A stretch of DNA of 7,218 bases from Bacillota bacterium (GTDB taxonomy: Bacteria > Bacillota_E > Sulfobacillia > Sulfobacillales > Sulfobacillaceae): assembly GCA_021820645.1 (NCBI GenBank), contig JAKADJ010000109.1, positions 1-7,218 of the forward strand, written 5' to 3'. Made by a program: the position numbers and the translations under genes. The notes under the pieces were generated by a model that did not search any database, was not told the origin of the DNA, and saw only the letters and a list, made by a program, of their open reading frames with translations. This document shows, in pieces, positions 6,824 through 7,218 of the stretch. Every line of letters begins with the position of its first letter. Within the stretch, counting starts at the first letter, position 1.

Positions 6824-6837
6824 CCATGATGTCATGG
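6824..6837. repeat. Small palindrome overlapping the ribosome site of the gene at 6851
   Basis: CCATGA (6824-6829) and TCATGG (6832-6837) form a perfect 6-bp inverted repeat around TG. The right arm covers the first Gs of the Shine-Dalgarno run GGGGAGGA (6836-6843). It could be an operator half-site pair. As RNA, its loop would be too tight unless the inner pairs open. Chance is also possible. Confidence 0.3.
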
Positions 6838-6850
6838 GGAGGATTCTACT

Positions 6851-7218
6851 GTGAGTGTTGCTTCAGCGTTAATTGTTATGACCGCGACCATCGACCCGGG
6901 GCGCTTGGATAACCTGGTTTTAACGGATCCCCAACTTCGTTGGCACCAGTACCAGGAATCTTTGCGGTTTTGGCTAAGCCATCCAAGCGTCGAGAACGTG
7001 GTCTTTTTCGAGAATAGTGGGTGTGGGGTGGATTTTTCGCCCACGCAAGAGATGGCCATGCGCCTTCATAAGCGCTTGGAAATCGTGACTTATAAAGGGA
7101 ACGAGGGAACCAGCGAGCGAGGCCGGGGCTACGGTGAGGGGGAATTGTTGAACCGAGCCTTAAATCAAAGCTACCTGATTCGGGACCGAGAAAGCTTCTT
7201 CAAAGTTACCGGCCGTTT
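6851..7218 (+). CDS. Putative polysaccharide-biosynthesis (glycosyltransferase-like) protein, 5' part
   Basis: An open frame with 122 complete codons runs off the right end of the window. It starts at GTG, with GGGGAGGA (6836-6843) seven bases upstream. Residues 7-17 (LIVMTATIDPG) look like a first buried strand and loop. Further distinctive segments are VVFFENSG (50-57), LEIVTYKGN (76-84), GRGYGEGELL (91-100) and FFKVTGR (116-122). From memory, the GYGEGE and FFKxTGR combination occurs in poorly characterised, glycosyltransferase-like proteins of capsule and O-antigen loci; I cannot name the family and no catalytic residue can be assigned. It is divergent from the wzz-like operon, as expected for the first gene of a second polysaccharide unit. 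No signal peptide is visible. The coding call is firmer than the function call. Confidence 0.7.
   Translation, partial: MSVASALIVMTATIDPGRLDNLVLTDPQLRWHQYQESLRFWLSHPSVENVVFFENSGCGVDFSPTQEMAMRLHKRLEIVTYKGNEGTSERGRGYGEGELLNRALNQSYLIRDRESFFKVTGR

Noticed and set aside
6681..6825. Three copies of GTCACC (6681, 6746, 6820) in the divergent spacer
   Set aside because: A hexamer of this kind, also frequent in the coding sequence nearby, and with uneven spacing, is weak evidence for a binding-site array.
6826..6912. 28-codon frame starting at ATG 6826
   Set aside because: It overlaps the 6851 gene in another frame, has no ribosome site at proper spacing, and encodes a Cys-rich non-family sequence. 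Probably chance.
6832..7059. 75-codon minus-strand frame at the right end
   Set aside because: It lies opposite the plus-strand gene starting at 6851, which has a strong ribosome site and protein-like motifs. The minus frame has neither.
1..7218. CRISPR array, tRNA or rRNA genes, transposase or insertion-sequence ends
   Set aside because: No regularly spaced repeats, no tRNA or rRNA signature, and no transposase or terminal inverted repeats with target duplications were seen on either strand.

Overview
The window looks like chromosomal DNA of a Gram-positive-type bacterium with moderate G+C content. Several genes carry strong Shine-Dalgarno sites of the AGGAGG type, starts include TTG and GTG, and the polysaccharide genes use the split CapA/CapB (CpsC/CpsD) layout common in Firmicutes. 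The response regulator and the membrane LuxR-type regulator resemble, from memory, forms frequent in Actinobacteria and deep-branching Gram-positives. A Sulfobacillus-like or related lineage would fit, but that is inference; no rRNA, tRNA or other taxonomic marker is present.

Layout, left to right. Positions 1-615 hold no gene I can defend; they contain a short direct repeat and small inverted repeats ahead of pepC. Positions 616-1965 (+) encode an intact bleomycin hydrolase/PepC-type cysteine aminopeptidase. A strong hairpin (1976-2001) separates it from a convergent zeta-crystallin-like quinone oxidoreductase (2053-3036, -), which has its own candidate promoter. Positions 3154-4491 (-) encode a roughly 12-helix membrane protein with a C-terminal LuxR-type helix-turn-helix. 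Divergent from it, across a 131-bp spacer, is a NarL/LuxR-type response regulator (4623-5288, +) with no histidine kinase in view.

The right third is the edge of an exopolysaccharide or capsule locus. A BY-kinase (CapB/CpsD-like, 5302-5973, -) and its membrane activator (CapA/Wzz-like, 6021-6662, -) form a two-gene operon read leftward, towards the response regulator. A divergent gene cut by the window edge (6851-7218, +) probably begins another polysaccharide-synthesis transcription unit. The 188-bp spacer between these two units holds an 11-bp perfect inverted repeat touching a candidate wzz promoter, plus a second palindrome overlapping the ribosome binding site of the rightward gene.

A plausible joint picture is inferred from gene order only. 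The CapA/CapB pair controls polymer length or export by cycles of tyrosine phosphorylation. The adjacent pair of LuxR-HTH regulators, one membrane-embedded and one phospho-receiver, could tune this locus to envelope or environmental signals. PepC and the quinone oxidoreductase look like unrelated housekeeping or stress genes. I do not see a clear-cut new defence, mobile or biosynthetic system; the most unusual item is the divergent pair of differently built LuxR-HTH regulators beside the polysaccharide genes.
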